The position numbers and the translations under genes were made by a program. A DNA stretch of 5,266 nt from Desulfobulbaceae bacterium (lineage in GTDB: Bacteria > Desulfobacterota > Desulfobulbia > Desulfobulbales > Desulfobulbaceae), in NCBI GenBank assembly GCA_026990725.1, contig JALXCX010000291.1, positions 1 through 5,266 on the forward strand. The letters run 5' to 3'. This document shows, in pieces, positions 1-5,210 of this stretch; position 1 is the stretch's first letter; each line of letters begins with the position of its first letter. The notes below the pieces were generated by a model. That model searched no databases. It saw only the letters and a program-made list of their open reading frames with translations, and had not been told where the DNA came from.

Positions 1-162
1 AGATTCTTTTTTATCTCCAACAGTATAGCTGAGATTAAGACTTGCAAATTGCTCCTGGCTCACTCCGCCGGATCTGCAGAGCATTGCGTGAGGAACGGTG
101 AGAAGGGATGATTCATGCCAGTAAATGGCCTCTTTGTTTTGGGTTTGATGGTAAGTAATCAT
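1..162 (-). CDS. Possible 5' part of an unrecognised gene, running off the window edge
   Basis: From an ATG at 162-160 a minus-strand frame stays open for 54 codons to base 1, beginning MITYHQTQNKEAIYWHE. The other two minus frames and all plus frames are closed in this stretch. The frame also stays open upstream of the ATG into the T-rich tract at 213-229, so the true start is unsure. A GGTGGAG lies 11 bases before the ATG, which is far for a ribosome-binding site. It would be transcribed in the same direction as the barrel gene but beyond that gene's terminator, so it would need its own promoter; I see only a weak TAATAC-like -10. I do not recognise the protein, and no motif or membrane segment is visible. 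It could be the start of a gene, a remnant, or chance. Confidence 0.3.
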   Translation of the reverse strand, partial: MITYHQTQNKEAIYWHESSLLTVPHAMLCRSGGVSQEQFASLNLSYTVGDKKES

Positions 163-229
163 GCAATAGACGGCTCCACCGCTGGCAGATGGGGTATTAG
201 ACTCACGGTAAACAGAAAAAACAAAAAAA

Positions 230-255
230 AGGGGAAAGCCGGATGGCTTTCCCCT
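230..255 (-). terminator. Intrinsic (Rho-independent) terminator of the barrel gene
   Basis: A perfect 11-bp inverted repeat (AGGGGAAAGCC at 230-240 and GGCTTTCCCCT at 245-255) encloses a 4-base loop. On the minus strand it is followed by a long T-rich run (229 down to about 216, broken by one G). It starts 33 bases after the barrel stop codon, in the correct orientation. Confidence 0.95.
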
Positions 256-288
256 GATGTTTACGTTTTTAGGTTAGTTTGATTAATC

Positions 289-1899
289 CTAGAAATACAC
301 ATCAAAGCTCAGATATACCTGATCTGCGCTTTCAACAGGCATCTGGGAACCGCTCTGTCCTGACATCATGTAGGCCGCTGTCATCATGGCGGCATCATCA
401 GTGTCATAGGGTTTTACGTTCCAGTCAACACCTGTGTAATCAAACCAGTAATGCTGGTAGCCAAGGCGAACAAAGGTCTTGGCATACTTGGAAATGGCCT
501 CTCCTGTGGGGAGATCATAAATCATGTATACCTCGGCAACAGAGCCGCGCGTTCCAAGTTTGGAGAGATACAGGTCGTCATGCCCTGGGGTGTAGGCAAT
601 CCAGTACTGTGAGCCATAGTTATATTCAGCACCAAATTTCAGACCGGCATCAGGCAGGTCATACCGTGCGCCAAGATAGACGGAATAGCCGTCTTCACTA
701 TCTGTGTTGGGGTGCCACATCGGATTGGGAAGCATTGTGCCGTCAGGTTGCGGAATACTGGCTGTCGCATAGTCGTTAAACATACCATGTCCGCCTGGAT
801 CAGTACGGCTCCAGCCACCGGCGATGAAATACGTCAAGTTGGCGACTTTATCCTGATACACAGCAGAGGTGTGGTAGATATTACCCTCTGCCCGATTTAT
901 GCCCATCTGGCTAGGTGCCATGGCATTAATGATCGGATCCTGGAAGTTGGGATAGTTGAACATATTCAAAACGGCAAAGGACTGAATGTTCAGGAAGCGG
1001 TTGCCGCTTTTCATGACATCCCAGCTGAATCCTGCAAAGTCGGTATCGTCTGTCGGGTAGACAAAAGAGTTGGACATTGCAAAATTGTTTTCGAGTTGCA
1101 GGCCGTTTTCAAAACCACGACCATAACAAAAACGGATACGACCAGTTCCTAGAGATTCATTTCCCCAGGCGTATGCGTAACCAACAGAAATACCATCAAA
1201 GGGGTAGTCCATGTAGGCGACAGGAGTTGCCATACGCTGGTCAAGGCCCTGGCGAATTTGTGCAGGAGGCCCGTCAGTTGTTGGACGGCGTCCAATGGAG
1301 AACCATACCGGCATTCCACCGATATTGTTCCAGTTTACAAATGCCCGATCTACGCGAAGGGCGTTGTCAGAAGGAGTTCTGGTTGTGTTCCCGTCAAATT
1401 GAGGCCACCAGGTCTGCTGGTCGTTTCTGGCGTAGCTTTCCATGCCCCAGGCCTTGTACATGGCAAGCCGACCTTTGAACTCAACATTCTCAGTGGCTTT
1501 AACGCGCATATTCAGGCGGAACCGGTTAGTGAAATAGGTGTCGTTTTCAAACTCGGGACCATCAGTTTTCATGCCGGTCCTCGGGTTGATAAAGTCAGCA
1601 CCATCGGCTTTGTAGTAATCCATGCGGGCGCGGAAATCACCGTAAAATTTAAAACGTGCGGCAAGATCCCAGGCCTCGGACTTCTCGTCAAGCATGTCGC
1701 TCATGTCATCGACTTTGTCGCCATACTCAGAAATTGTTTCATTCTGCTGGGCAAGCTCGGCTTTCAATGCTTCAAGCTGACGAGACATCTCGTCGATTTT
1801 GCTGGTCAAGTCTGACGGGGTTTTGCCTGCGCTTGCAGATGCAACTGCAGGCAGGGCAATAAGTCCGGCCAGGGCCAGCATGGAAAATTTCTTAACCAT
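289..1899 (-). CDS. DUF3373-type outer-membrane beta-barrel (porin-like) protein
   Basis: This 536-residue protein is predicted to be exported and inserted in the outer membrane. Residues 1 to about 22 form a Sec signal peptide (K3-K4, hydrophobic LALAGLIALPAVA, small residues ASASA before the likely cut). Residues 27-75 are heptad-like and charged (SKIDEMSRQLEALKAELA), a probable periplasmic coiled coil. From about residue 80 the chain is rich in aromatic and polar residues with alternating patterns typical of beta-barrels, and it ends QVYLSFDVYF with a terminal Phe, the expected BAM recognition signal. Stretches such as NRFRLNMRVKATENVEFKGRLAMYKAWG, here only N126-R134 and G143-G152 are cited, and SIGRRPTTDGPP (201-212) match my recollection of DUF3373 proteins of Desulfuromonas/Geobacter relatives. 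The substrate is unknown; a passive pore or an outer-membrane component of a multi-protein system are both possible. The start is fixed by a strong ribosome-binding site 7 bases upstream. It appears monocistronic, with its own terminator. The family call is from recalled motifs, not a search. Confidence 0.87.
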   Translation of the reverse strand: MVKKFSMLALAGLIALPAVASASAGKTPSDLTSKIDEMSRQLEALKAELAQQNETISEYGDKVDDMSDMLDEKSEAWDLAARFKFYGDFRARMDYYKADGADFINPRTGMKTDGPEFENDTYFTNRFRLNMRVKATENVEFKGRLAMYKAWGMESYARNDQQTWWPQFDGNTTRTPSDNALRVDRAFVNWNNIGGMPVWFSIGRRPTTDGPPAQIRQGLDQRMATPVAYMDYPFDGISVGYAYAWGNESLGTGRIRFCYGRGFENGLQLENNFAMSNSFVYPTDDTDFAGFSWDVMKSGNRFLNIQSFAVLNMFNYPNFQDPIINAMAPSQMGINRAEGNIYHTSAVYQDKVANLTYFIAGGWSRTDPGGHGMFNDYATASIPQPDGTMLPNPMWHPNTDSEDGYSVYLGARYDLPDAGLKFGAEYNYGSQYWIAYTPGHDDLYLSKLGTRGSVAEVYMIYDLPTGEAISKYAKTFVRLGYQHYWFDYTGVDWNVKPYDTDDAAMMTAAYMMSGQSGSQMPVESADQVYLSFDVYF

Positions 1900-1906
1900 T
1901 CCTCTT

Positions 1907-1912
1907 CCTCCT
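1907..1912 (-). promoter_or_regulatory. Ribosome-binding site of the barrel gene
   Basis: On the minus strand AGGAGG lies 7 bases before the ATG at 1899. It is a full Shine-Dalgarno match and decides the start. A strong site fits an abundant envelope protein. Confidence 0.92.
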
Positions 1913-1943
1913 TTTCGTTATTGCGGGATTTGCTTCCCATATA

Positions 1944-1956
1944 TGAACAATGTTCA
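1944..1956. promoter_or_regulatory. Perfect palindrome TGAACAATGTTCA, candidate operator of the barrel gene
   Basis: Six-base half-sites TGAACA and TGTTCA flank one central base. The site is 45 bases upstream of the barrel start codon and directly follows a TATAGT on the minus strand (1964-1959) that could be a -10 element, so a bound repressor would cover the transcription start. The form resembles operators of TetR-type dimeric regulators, but this is only a resemblance. No regulator gene is in the window. Confidence 0.5.
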
Positions 1957-1958
1957 AT

Positions 1959-2014
1959 ACTATAAAAACACTGATCTTTCTATCATTAATTCAAGATAGA
2001 GCTTCTATTATCAA
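1959..2014 (-). promoter_or_regulatory. Candidate promoter region of the barrel gene
   Basis: The region is strongly AT-rich and allows two readings on the minus strand. One is TTGATA (2014-2009), an 18-base spacer and ATTAAT (1990-1985). The other uses the better -10 TATAGT (1964-1959) but has no good -35 at 16-18 bases (AATGAT at 17). Either gives a leader of roughly 50-80 bases. The second would put the palindrome 1944-1956 on the start site. I cannot decide between them from sequence alone. Confidence 0.4.
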
Positions 2015-2019
2015 TAGAA
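2003..2019. repeat. 17-bp perfect inverted repeat TTCTATT-ATC-AATAGAA
   Basis: Seven-base arms (2003-2009 and 2013-2019) flank a 3-base centre. It overlaps the possible -35 element (TTGATA, 2014-2009) of the barrel gene, so it could be a regulator-binding site. It is AT-rich, in an AT-rich stretch, so chance cannot be excluded. Confidence 0.45.
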
Positions 2020-2056
2020 AATAAAATATGTATTTATTTAACTTATTTTAGGGGGA

Positions 2057-2173
2057 ATGTCAATAGAACCAGAAGAAAAGTTAAAAAAATTGTACCGCTC
2101 GGCCGGCAAAGAGTCAGTGAGCCGGGAACAGCTGTTTTTCTGGGGAGACAGAGGGTGTGGTTCTTTGCCTTGA
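2057..2173 (+). CDS. Possible small ORF, 38 codons, unrecognised
   Basis: An ATG at 2057 opens a 38-codon frame ending in TGA at 2171-2173. The product begins MSIEPEEKLKKLYRSAGKE and ends WGDRGCGSLP. The first part is charged and helix-like (EEKLKKLYRSAGKESVSREQ), and the composition looks more protein-like than the shadow frames around it. A purine-rich AGGGGGA directly abuts the ATG, which is closer than normal for a ribosome-binding site, so translation is doubtful. It is divergent from the barrel gene and would be read from the same AT-rich intergenic region. It may be a small protein gene, a truncated remnant of a larger one, or chance. I recognise no family. Confidence 0.25.
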   Translation: MSIEPEEKLKKLYRSAGKESVSREQLFFWGDRGCGSLP

Positions 2174-2202
2174 AGGTTGGGGATTCATCCGGAGGGAGGG
2201 AA

Positions 2203-2217
2203 TTGTACGTGGTACAA
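2203..2217. repeat. 15-bp perfect palindrome TTGTAC-GTG-GTACAA
   Basis: Six-base arms (2203-2208 and 2212-2217) flank a 3-base centre, close to the left target-site repeat of the mobile element but outside it. An ATTGTAC copy also occurs at 2089-2095. A regulatory role is possible but no gene is clearly placed to use it. Confidence 0.35.
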
Positions 2218-2223
2218 AGTTTT

Positions 2224-2231
2224 AAATTTTT
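2224..2231. repeat. Left target-site duplication AAATTTTT
   Basis: This 8-base sequence directly precedes the left end of the element (GTAAC at 2232) and is repeated exactly at 2385-2392 directly after its right end. Its low complexity makes a chance match easier, but position and length are both exact. Confidence 0.7.
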
Positions 2232-2340
2232 GTAACTATTCAGCTGCACCCCATGGTGCGGCGATCAGGCCTCTTCACATAGACGGGCTATAGTTCGTTG
2301 GCCTGCTTACCGCACCATGGAGCACATCTGAACAGTTACA
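2231..2340. repeat. Long imperfect palindrome inside the element (41-base arms, 28-base loop)
   Basis: The left arm 2231-2271 and right arm 2300-2340 pair over their full length without gaps. Perfect blocks are TGTAACT/AGTTACA at the base, CCATGGTGCGG/CCGCACCATGG in the middle (2251-2261 with 2310-2320) and CAGGCC/GGCCTG at the top (2266-2271 with 2300-2305). Mismatches cluster between these blocks. The loop is 2272-2299. Transcribed from either strand it would form a long stable hairpin. Confidence 0.88.
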
Positions 2341-2384
2341 GGCCACAGGTTATGCCAGCATTGTGCTGATACCTGAATAGTTAC
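2232..2384. mobile_element. 153-bp MITE-like element, probably IS66-related
   Basis: The element begins GTAACTATTCAG (2232-2243) and ends with its exact reverse complement CTGAATAGTTAC (2373-2384), a perfect 12-bp terminal inverted repeat. Both sides carry the same 8-bp direct repeat AAATTTTT. It is too short to encode a transposase and has no sensible ORF, so it would have to be moved in trans. Known IS66-family elements have ends starting GTAA and make 8-bp duplications; both match here, which is the basis of the assignment. It sits between the clpA hairpin and the upstream region of the barrel gene, about 330 bases from the barrel start, a place where insertion would do little harm. Inside is a large imperfect palindrome and an additional, diverged copy of the end motif (2328-2339). 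Alternatives are a repeat-derived structured RNA or an internally deleted IS. Confidence 0.72.
2328..2339. repeat. Internal diverged copy of the element's right end
   Basis: CTGAACAGTTAC here differs at one base from the terminal CTGAATAGTTAC at 2373-2384 and has the same orientation, 45 bases inward. With the left end it bounds a 108-bp inner unit. This suggests either two alternative right ends or a nested or extended element. Confidence 0.75.
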
Positions 2385-2392
2385 AAATTTTT
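2385..2392. repeat. Right target-site duplication AAATTTTT
   Basis: Exact copy of 2224-2231, directly after the right terminal inverted repeat. See the element entry for its interpretation. Confidence 0.7.
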
Positions 2393-2404
2393 TAAAGAGG
2401 AATC

Positions 2405-2447
2405 GGTTCTCTTTGTGACAATCAGAGCTGTTGCCAAAAAGAGAACC
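2405..2447 (-). terminator. Hairpin after clpA, probable transcription terminator with weak U-tract
   Basis: A perfect 10-bp stem (GGTTCTCTTT at 2405-2414 with AAAGAGAACC at 2438-2447) continues after one mismatch into six further pairs including one G-U, closing on a 9-base loop; all 43 bases are accounted for. On the minus strand it starts 8 bases after the clpA stop. The sequence beyond it (GATTCCTCTTTAAAAAATTT) has only short T runs, so it may terminate inefficiently or instead protect the 3' end of the mRNA. Confidence 0.68.
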
Positions 2448-2455
2448 TGGAATAT

Positions 2456-4726
2456 TCAGCGGGAGTATTTAAAGGTCATACCTTTTTGGGTGTGGCCAAT
2501 CCGAACCGACCCGCCTTTGTTGAGTTTGCCAAAAAGAATTTCTTCTGTGAGCACGTCGCCGATTTCTTTCATTATCAGCCGCCGCATGGGGCGGGCTCCG
2601 TAGGCGGGATCATATCCTTTGGCTGCGAGCCATTTTCGTGCCCCGGGTGTGAGGGTGATTTGAACGTCTTTGTCTGCCAGTTGTGTCTGGAGTTCAAAGA
2701 CCATTTTATTGACAACTTTTTCAACAGCATCCATCTGCAGCGCATGGAAGGTAATAACACCATCAAGACGATTCCTGAATTCCGGTGCAAACAGATTCTT
2801 CAACGCTTTTTGCTCTTTTCCTGAGGAGTTGCCAAGAAAACCAATACTCCGCTCGGACATCTCACGGGCTCCGGCATTTGTTGTCATAATGAGAATGACG
2901 TTCCGGAAATCTGCCTTTCTGCCTGCATTATCCGTTAAGGTTGAATGGTCCATGACCTGAAGAAGAATAGAGAAAACATCGGGATGCGCTTTTTCTATCT
3001 CATCGAGCAGCAGCACTGTGTAGGGATGCCTTCTGATCGCATCGGTCAGCAGGCCGCCCTGGTCAAAACCGATATAGCCGGGAGGCGCGCCGATGAGGCG
3101 GGCCACAGCATGTTTTTCCATGTACTCGCTCATGTCAAAGCGTTCAAAATTAATTGATAACGCATCGGCGAGCTGTCTGGCAACTTCAGTCTTGCCCACC
3201 CCTGTGGGACCGGCAAAAAGGAAAGACCCGGTAGGTGAAAGTGGGTTGCCAAGACCGGCCCGAGACCTTTTCACCGCCTTCACTACAGCTTCCAGCGCTT
3301 CATCCTGGCCGAAAATAACTTTTTTGAGCCGGGAGCCAAGTTTTCGTAACCCCTTTGTTTCACTGTTTGTTTTCGACGTTACCGGCACCCGTGCCATTTT
3401 TGAAACAACGTGTTCGATGTCACGAATTCCGACGGTCTTGCCCATTTTACCTGCCAGCCGAAATGATGCTCCTGCCTCATCCATTACGTCAATGGCCTTG
3501 TCAGGTAGAAAACGGTCATTGATGTAGCGGTCAGCCAGCTCGGCTGTAGATTCGATAGCCGATTTTGAGTATCGTACCTGGTGATGCTCTTCGTAACGAG
3601 ACTGCAAGCCCTGTAAAATAGCACAGGTATCGGGCACAGAGGGCTCTTCAATATCAATTTTTTGAAAACGTCTGGACAAGGCCCGGTCTTTTTCTATATG
3701 GTTTTTATACTCTTCGTAGGTGGTTGAACCTATGCAGCGAATCGTCCCTGCCTGAAGGGCCGGTTTCAAAAGATTGGAGGCGTCCATGGAACCGCCGCTG
3801 GTAGCACCTGCTCCGACGATGGTGTGCATTTCATCAATAAATAAAATAGCATTATCTTTCTTTTCAATGGCTTTCACAACAGCTTTAAGCCTTTTTTCAA
3901 AATCTCCCCTGTACTTTGTTCCTGCAACCAGTGTCCCCATGTCCAGCATAAAGATTTCAGTGTCCTGGAGGAGATCTGGAACCAGTTTTTCCGGGTCAGG
4001 CTGTTCTGTTGAACGGGCAACCTTATCGTCATGGATTCTCAGAGCCAGTCCTTCGGCCATGGCTGTTTTTCCTACTCCGGGTTCGCCAACCAGCAGGGGA
4101 TTATTTTTACGGCGACGGCAGAGAACCTGCATCATCCGTTCAAGTTCGTGGTCCCGGCCGATCAGTGGGTCAATGCTGCCCTGTGCTGCTCTTTTGGCAA
4201 AATTGACTGTGAATTTATCGAGCGGATTCTCTTTGGCTTTTTTCTTTTGTTTTCCAGATGGTGACAGGGGAGGGGTTCGCAGAGGTTCTTTTTGTAAGCC
4301 TTCGGGGAGATTATGAGAAATATACTCCACAACCTCCATCCTGCCCACCCCTTCGCTGCCCAGAAAATAGACGGCATGGGAGTCGGGTTCAGCAAAGATT
4401 GACACCAGAACGTCTCCGGTATCGACCTGTTTTTTGCCGCAGCTCTGCACGTGATTCACAGCTCTTTGCAACACTCGGTTGAACGCGACTGTCTGGGCTG
4501 GTTCTCCTTCGGCGTCTTTAAGGACAGGCATCCCGCCGGCAAAAAAGCGCTCAAGTCGTTCTCTGATTGTATCGTGGTTGCCGCCGCATCTGTCAATAAT
4601 ATGGGTGGCAAGGTCATCATGGAGCAGCCCCCAGAGCATGTGCTCAACGGTGACATACTCATGTTTTTTGACCTTTGCCTCTTTTATGGCCTTTATAAGG
4701 GCCATTTCCAACTCTCGACTTAACAT
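2456..4726 (-). CDS. clpA: ClpA, ATP-dependent unfoldase subunit of the ClpAP protease
   Basis: ClpA forms a cytoplasmic hexamer that unfolds proteins and threads them into ClpP. At 756 residues it is close to the 758 of E. coli. The N-domain (1 to about 142) binds ClpS. D1 (about 170-440) has Walker A GEPGVGKT (214-221), Walker B ILFIDE (294-299), pore loop KYRG (271-274) and arginines in SRRF (351-354). D2 (about 450-756) has Walker A GPTGVGKT (506-513), Walker B LLLDE (572-576), pore loop GAPPGYIGF (546-554), PEFRNRLD (648-655) and sensor-2 GARPMRR (710-716). The IGF tripeptide (628-630) is the ClpP-docking loop. There is no long coiled-coil insert, which separates it from ClpB and ClpC. 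Compared with my memory of E. coli ClpA, D1 has about 13 extra residues around 231-256 and the C-terminal tail is shorter. The start has AAGGAG 7 bases upstream. It follows clpS by 25 bases. No aat gene follows, unlike in some relatives. Confidence 0.97.
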   Translation of the reverse strand: MLSRELEMALIKAIKEAKVKKHEYVTVEHMLWGLLHDDLATHIIDRCGGNHDTIRERLERFFAGGMPVLKDAEGEPAQTVAFNRVLQRAVNHVQSCGKKQVDTGDVLVSIFAEPDSHAVYFLGSEGVGRMEVVEYISHNLPEGLQKEPLRTPPLSPSGKQKKKAKENPLDKFTVNFAKRAAQGSIDPLIGRDHELERMMQVLCRRRKNNPLLVGEPGVGKTAMAEGLALRIHDDKVARSTEQPDPEKLVPDLLQDTEIFMLDMGTLVAGTKYRGDFEKRLKAVVKAIEKKDNAILFIDEMHTIVGAGATSGGSMDASNLLKPALQAGTIRCIGSTTYEEYKNHIEKDRALSRRFQKIDIEEPSVPDTCAILQGLQSRYEEHHQVRYSKSAIESTAELADRYINDRFLPDKAIDVMDEAGASFRLAGKMGKTVGIRDIEHVVSKMARVPVTSKTNSETKGLRKLGSRLKKVIFGQDEALEAVVKAVKRSRAGLGNPLSPTGSFLFAGPTGVGKTEVARQLADALSINFERFDMSEYMEKHAVARLIGAPPGYIGFDQGGLLTDAIRRHPYTVLLLDEIEKAHPDVFSILLQVMDHSTLTDNAGRKADFRNVILIMTTNAGAREMSERSIGFLGNSSGKEQKALKNLFAPEFRNRLDGVITFHALQMDAVEKVVNKMVFELQTQLADKDVQITLTPGARKWLAAKGYDPAYGARPMRRLIMKEIGDVLTEEILFGKLNKGGSVRIGHTQKGMTFKYSR

Positions 4727-4733
4727 AAAATAT

Positions 4734-4739
4734 CTCCTT
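4734..4739 (-). promoter_or_regulatory. Ribosome-binding site of clpA
   Basis: AAGGAG on the minus strand lies 7 bases before the clpA ATG, inside the 25-base gap after clpS. It indicates independent translation initiation from a shared mRNA. Confidence 0.9.
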
Positions 4740-4751
4740 GCAGAGAATCGC

Positions 4752-5138
4752 TCAGCTTATTTTCTCAAGTGAGCATTTAAGTGGAAACTGATTTTTTCGA
4801 GCCATGCGATGGACAGTAGCCACCTTTGTTTCACCGATTTCCCGGGTGAAAACACCGGCAACCCCATGCCCCTGCTGATGAACATTCAGCATAATCCTGG
4901 TGGCCTCTGCAGTGTCTTTATTGAATACGTTCTCAAGCACCATGACCACAAATTCCATGGTGGTGTAGTCATCGTTGTGGAGAAGGACCTTGAACAGGGG
5001 AGGTTCCTGTAAATCCTCCCTGTTTCTGGTCAGCGTTTCTTCCTGGTTTCCTGAATTTGTTTTTCCCATATGTGTTGCATCAACTGTTGCTGTGTCCTTA
5101 ATGGAAGCAGCCGTGGTAAAGTTTGTCAGGCCGGCCAT
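4752..5138 (-). CDS. clpS: ClpS, N-degron adaptor of ClpAP
   Basis: ClpS is a small cytoplasmic protein that binds N-terminal Leu, Phe, Tyr or Trp of substrates and hands them to the ClpA N-domain. The folded core is clear from residue 47 on (LFKVLLHNDDYTTMEF). The residues that hold the substrate alpha-amino group in E. coli are conserved as N55, D56 and H87 (in NVHQQG), and the gatekeeper Met is M61 in TTMEF. ETKVATVH (103-110) and the CSLEK ending also match the family. At 128 residues it is longer than the usual 100-110. A second in-frame ATG at 5069 (M24) would give 105 residues starting MGKTN, the same five residues I recall for the start of E. coli ClpS. Neither start has a good ribosome-binding site. 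An in-frame TAG lies two codons before the first ATG, so no longer form is possible. It is first in an operon with clpA. Confidence 0.95.
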   Translation of the reverse strand: MAGLTNFTTAASIKDTATVDATHMGKTNSGNQEETLTRNREDLQEPPLFKVLLHNDDYTTMEFVVMVLENVFNKDTAEATRIMLNVHQQGHGVAGVFTREIGETKVATVHRMARKNQFPLKCSLEKIS

Positions 5139-5155
5139 CTCAGGCTACTGCACAT

Positions 5156-5183
5156 ATTGTAATGCTCAATGCTGATTTTGCAA
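5156..5183 (-). promoter_or_regulatory. Candidate sigma70-type promoter of clpS-clpA
   Basis: On the minus strand TTGCAA (5183-5178) and TACAAT (5161-5156, five of six consensus bases) are separated by 16 bases. Transcription would start near 5149. That gives a leader of only about 11 bases to the upstream ATG, or about 80 to the internal one at 5069. This is inference from consensus only. Confidence 0.4.
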
Positions 5184-5210
5184 GTTTCCTTTCAAAAGAG
5201 GGGTCAGCAT
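5169..5210. repeat. Interrupted inverted repeat upstream of clpS
   Basis: ATGCTGA-TTTTG (5169-5180) can pair with CAAAA (5193-5197) and TCAGCAT (5204-5210), twelve pairs with a 6-base bulge GAGGGG on one side and a 12-base loop. It overlaps the candidate -35 of clpS, so it could be a regulator site or the end of an upstream transcript. There is no T-run on either side to support termination. The remainder of 5211-5266 shows no gene or clear signal. Confidence 0.4.

Noticed and set aside
279..1862. Several long plus-strand frames opposite the barrel gene
   Set aside because: The minus-strand frame has a signal peptide, ribosome-binding site, terminator and family motifs; the plus-strand frames have none and are its shadows.
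2103..2136. Terminator for the small plus-strand ORF (CCGGC/GCCGG followed by AACAGCTGTT and a T run)
   Set aside because: The 5-bp stem has a 13-base loop and lies inside the ORF; the T run does not follow the stem directly.
2043..2249. 68-codon minus-strand frame in the intergenic region
   Set aside because: It starts with a GTG inside the left end of the mobile element, has no ribosome-binding site and shows no recognisable features. It also lies opposite the more protein-like small ORF at 2057-2173.
2231..2392. CRISPR array or attachment site
   Set aside because: The motif copies are not evenly spaced, one is inverted, and no integrase or cas gene is near. Terminal inverted repeats with a flanking duplication explain the pattern better.
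2456..4726. ClpB or ClpC instead of ClpA
   Set aside because: There is no middle coiled-coil domain between the two AAA+ domains, the length fits ClpA, and clpS directly precedes it.
5169..5210. Riboswitch or terminator upstream of clpS
   Set aside because: The pairing is short and bulged, there is no T-run, and no known riboswitch core is visible; it is kept only as an inverted repeat.
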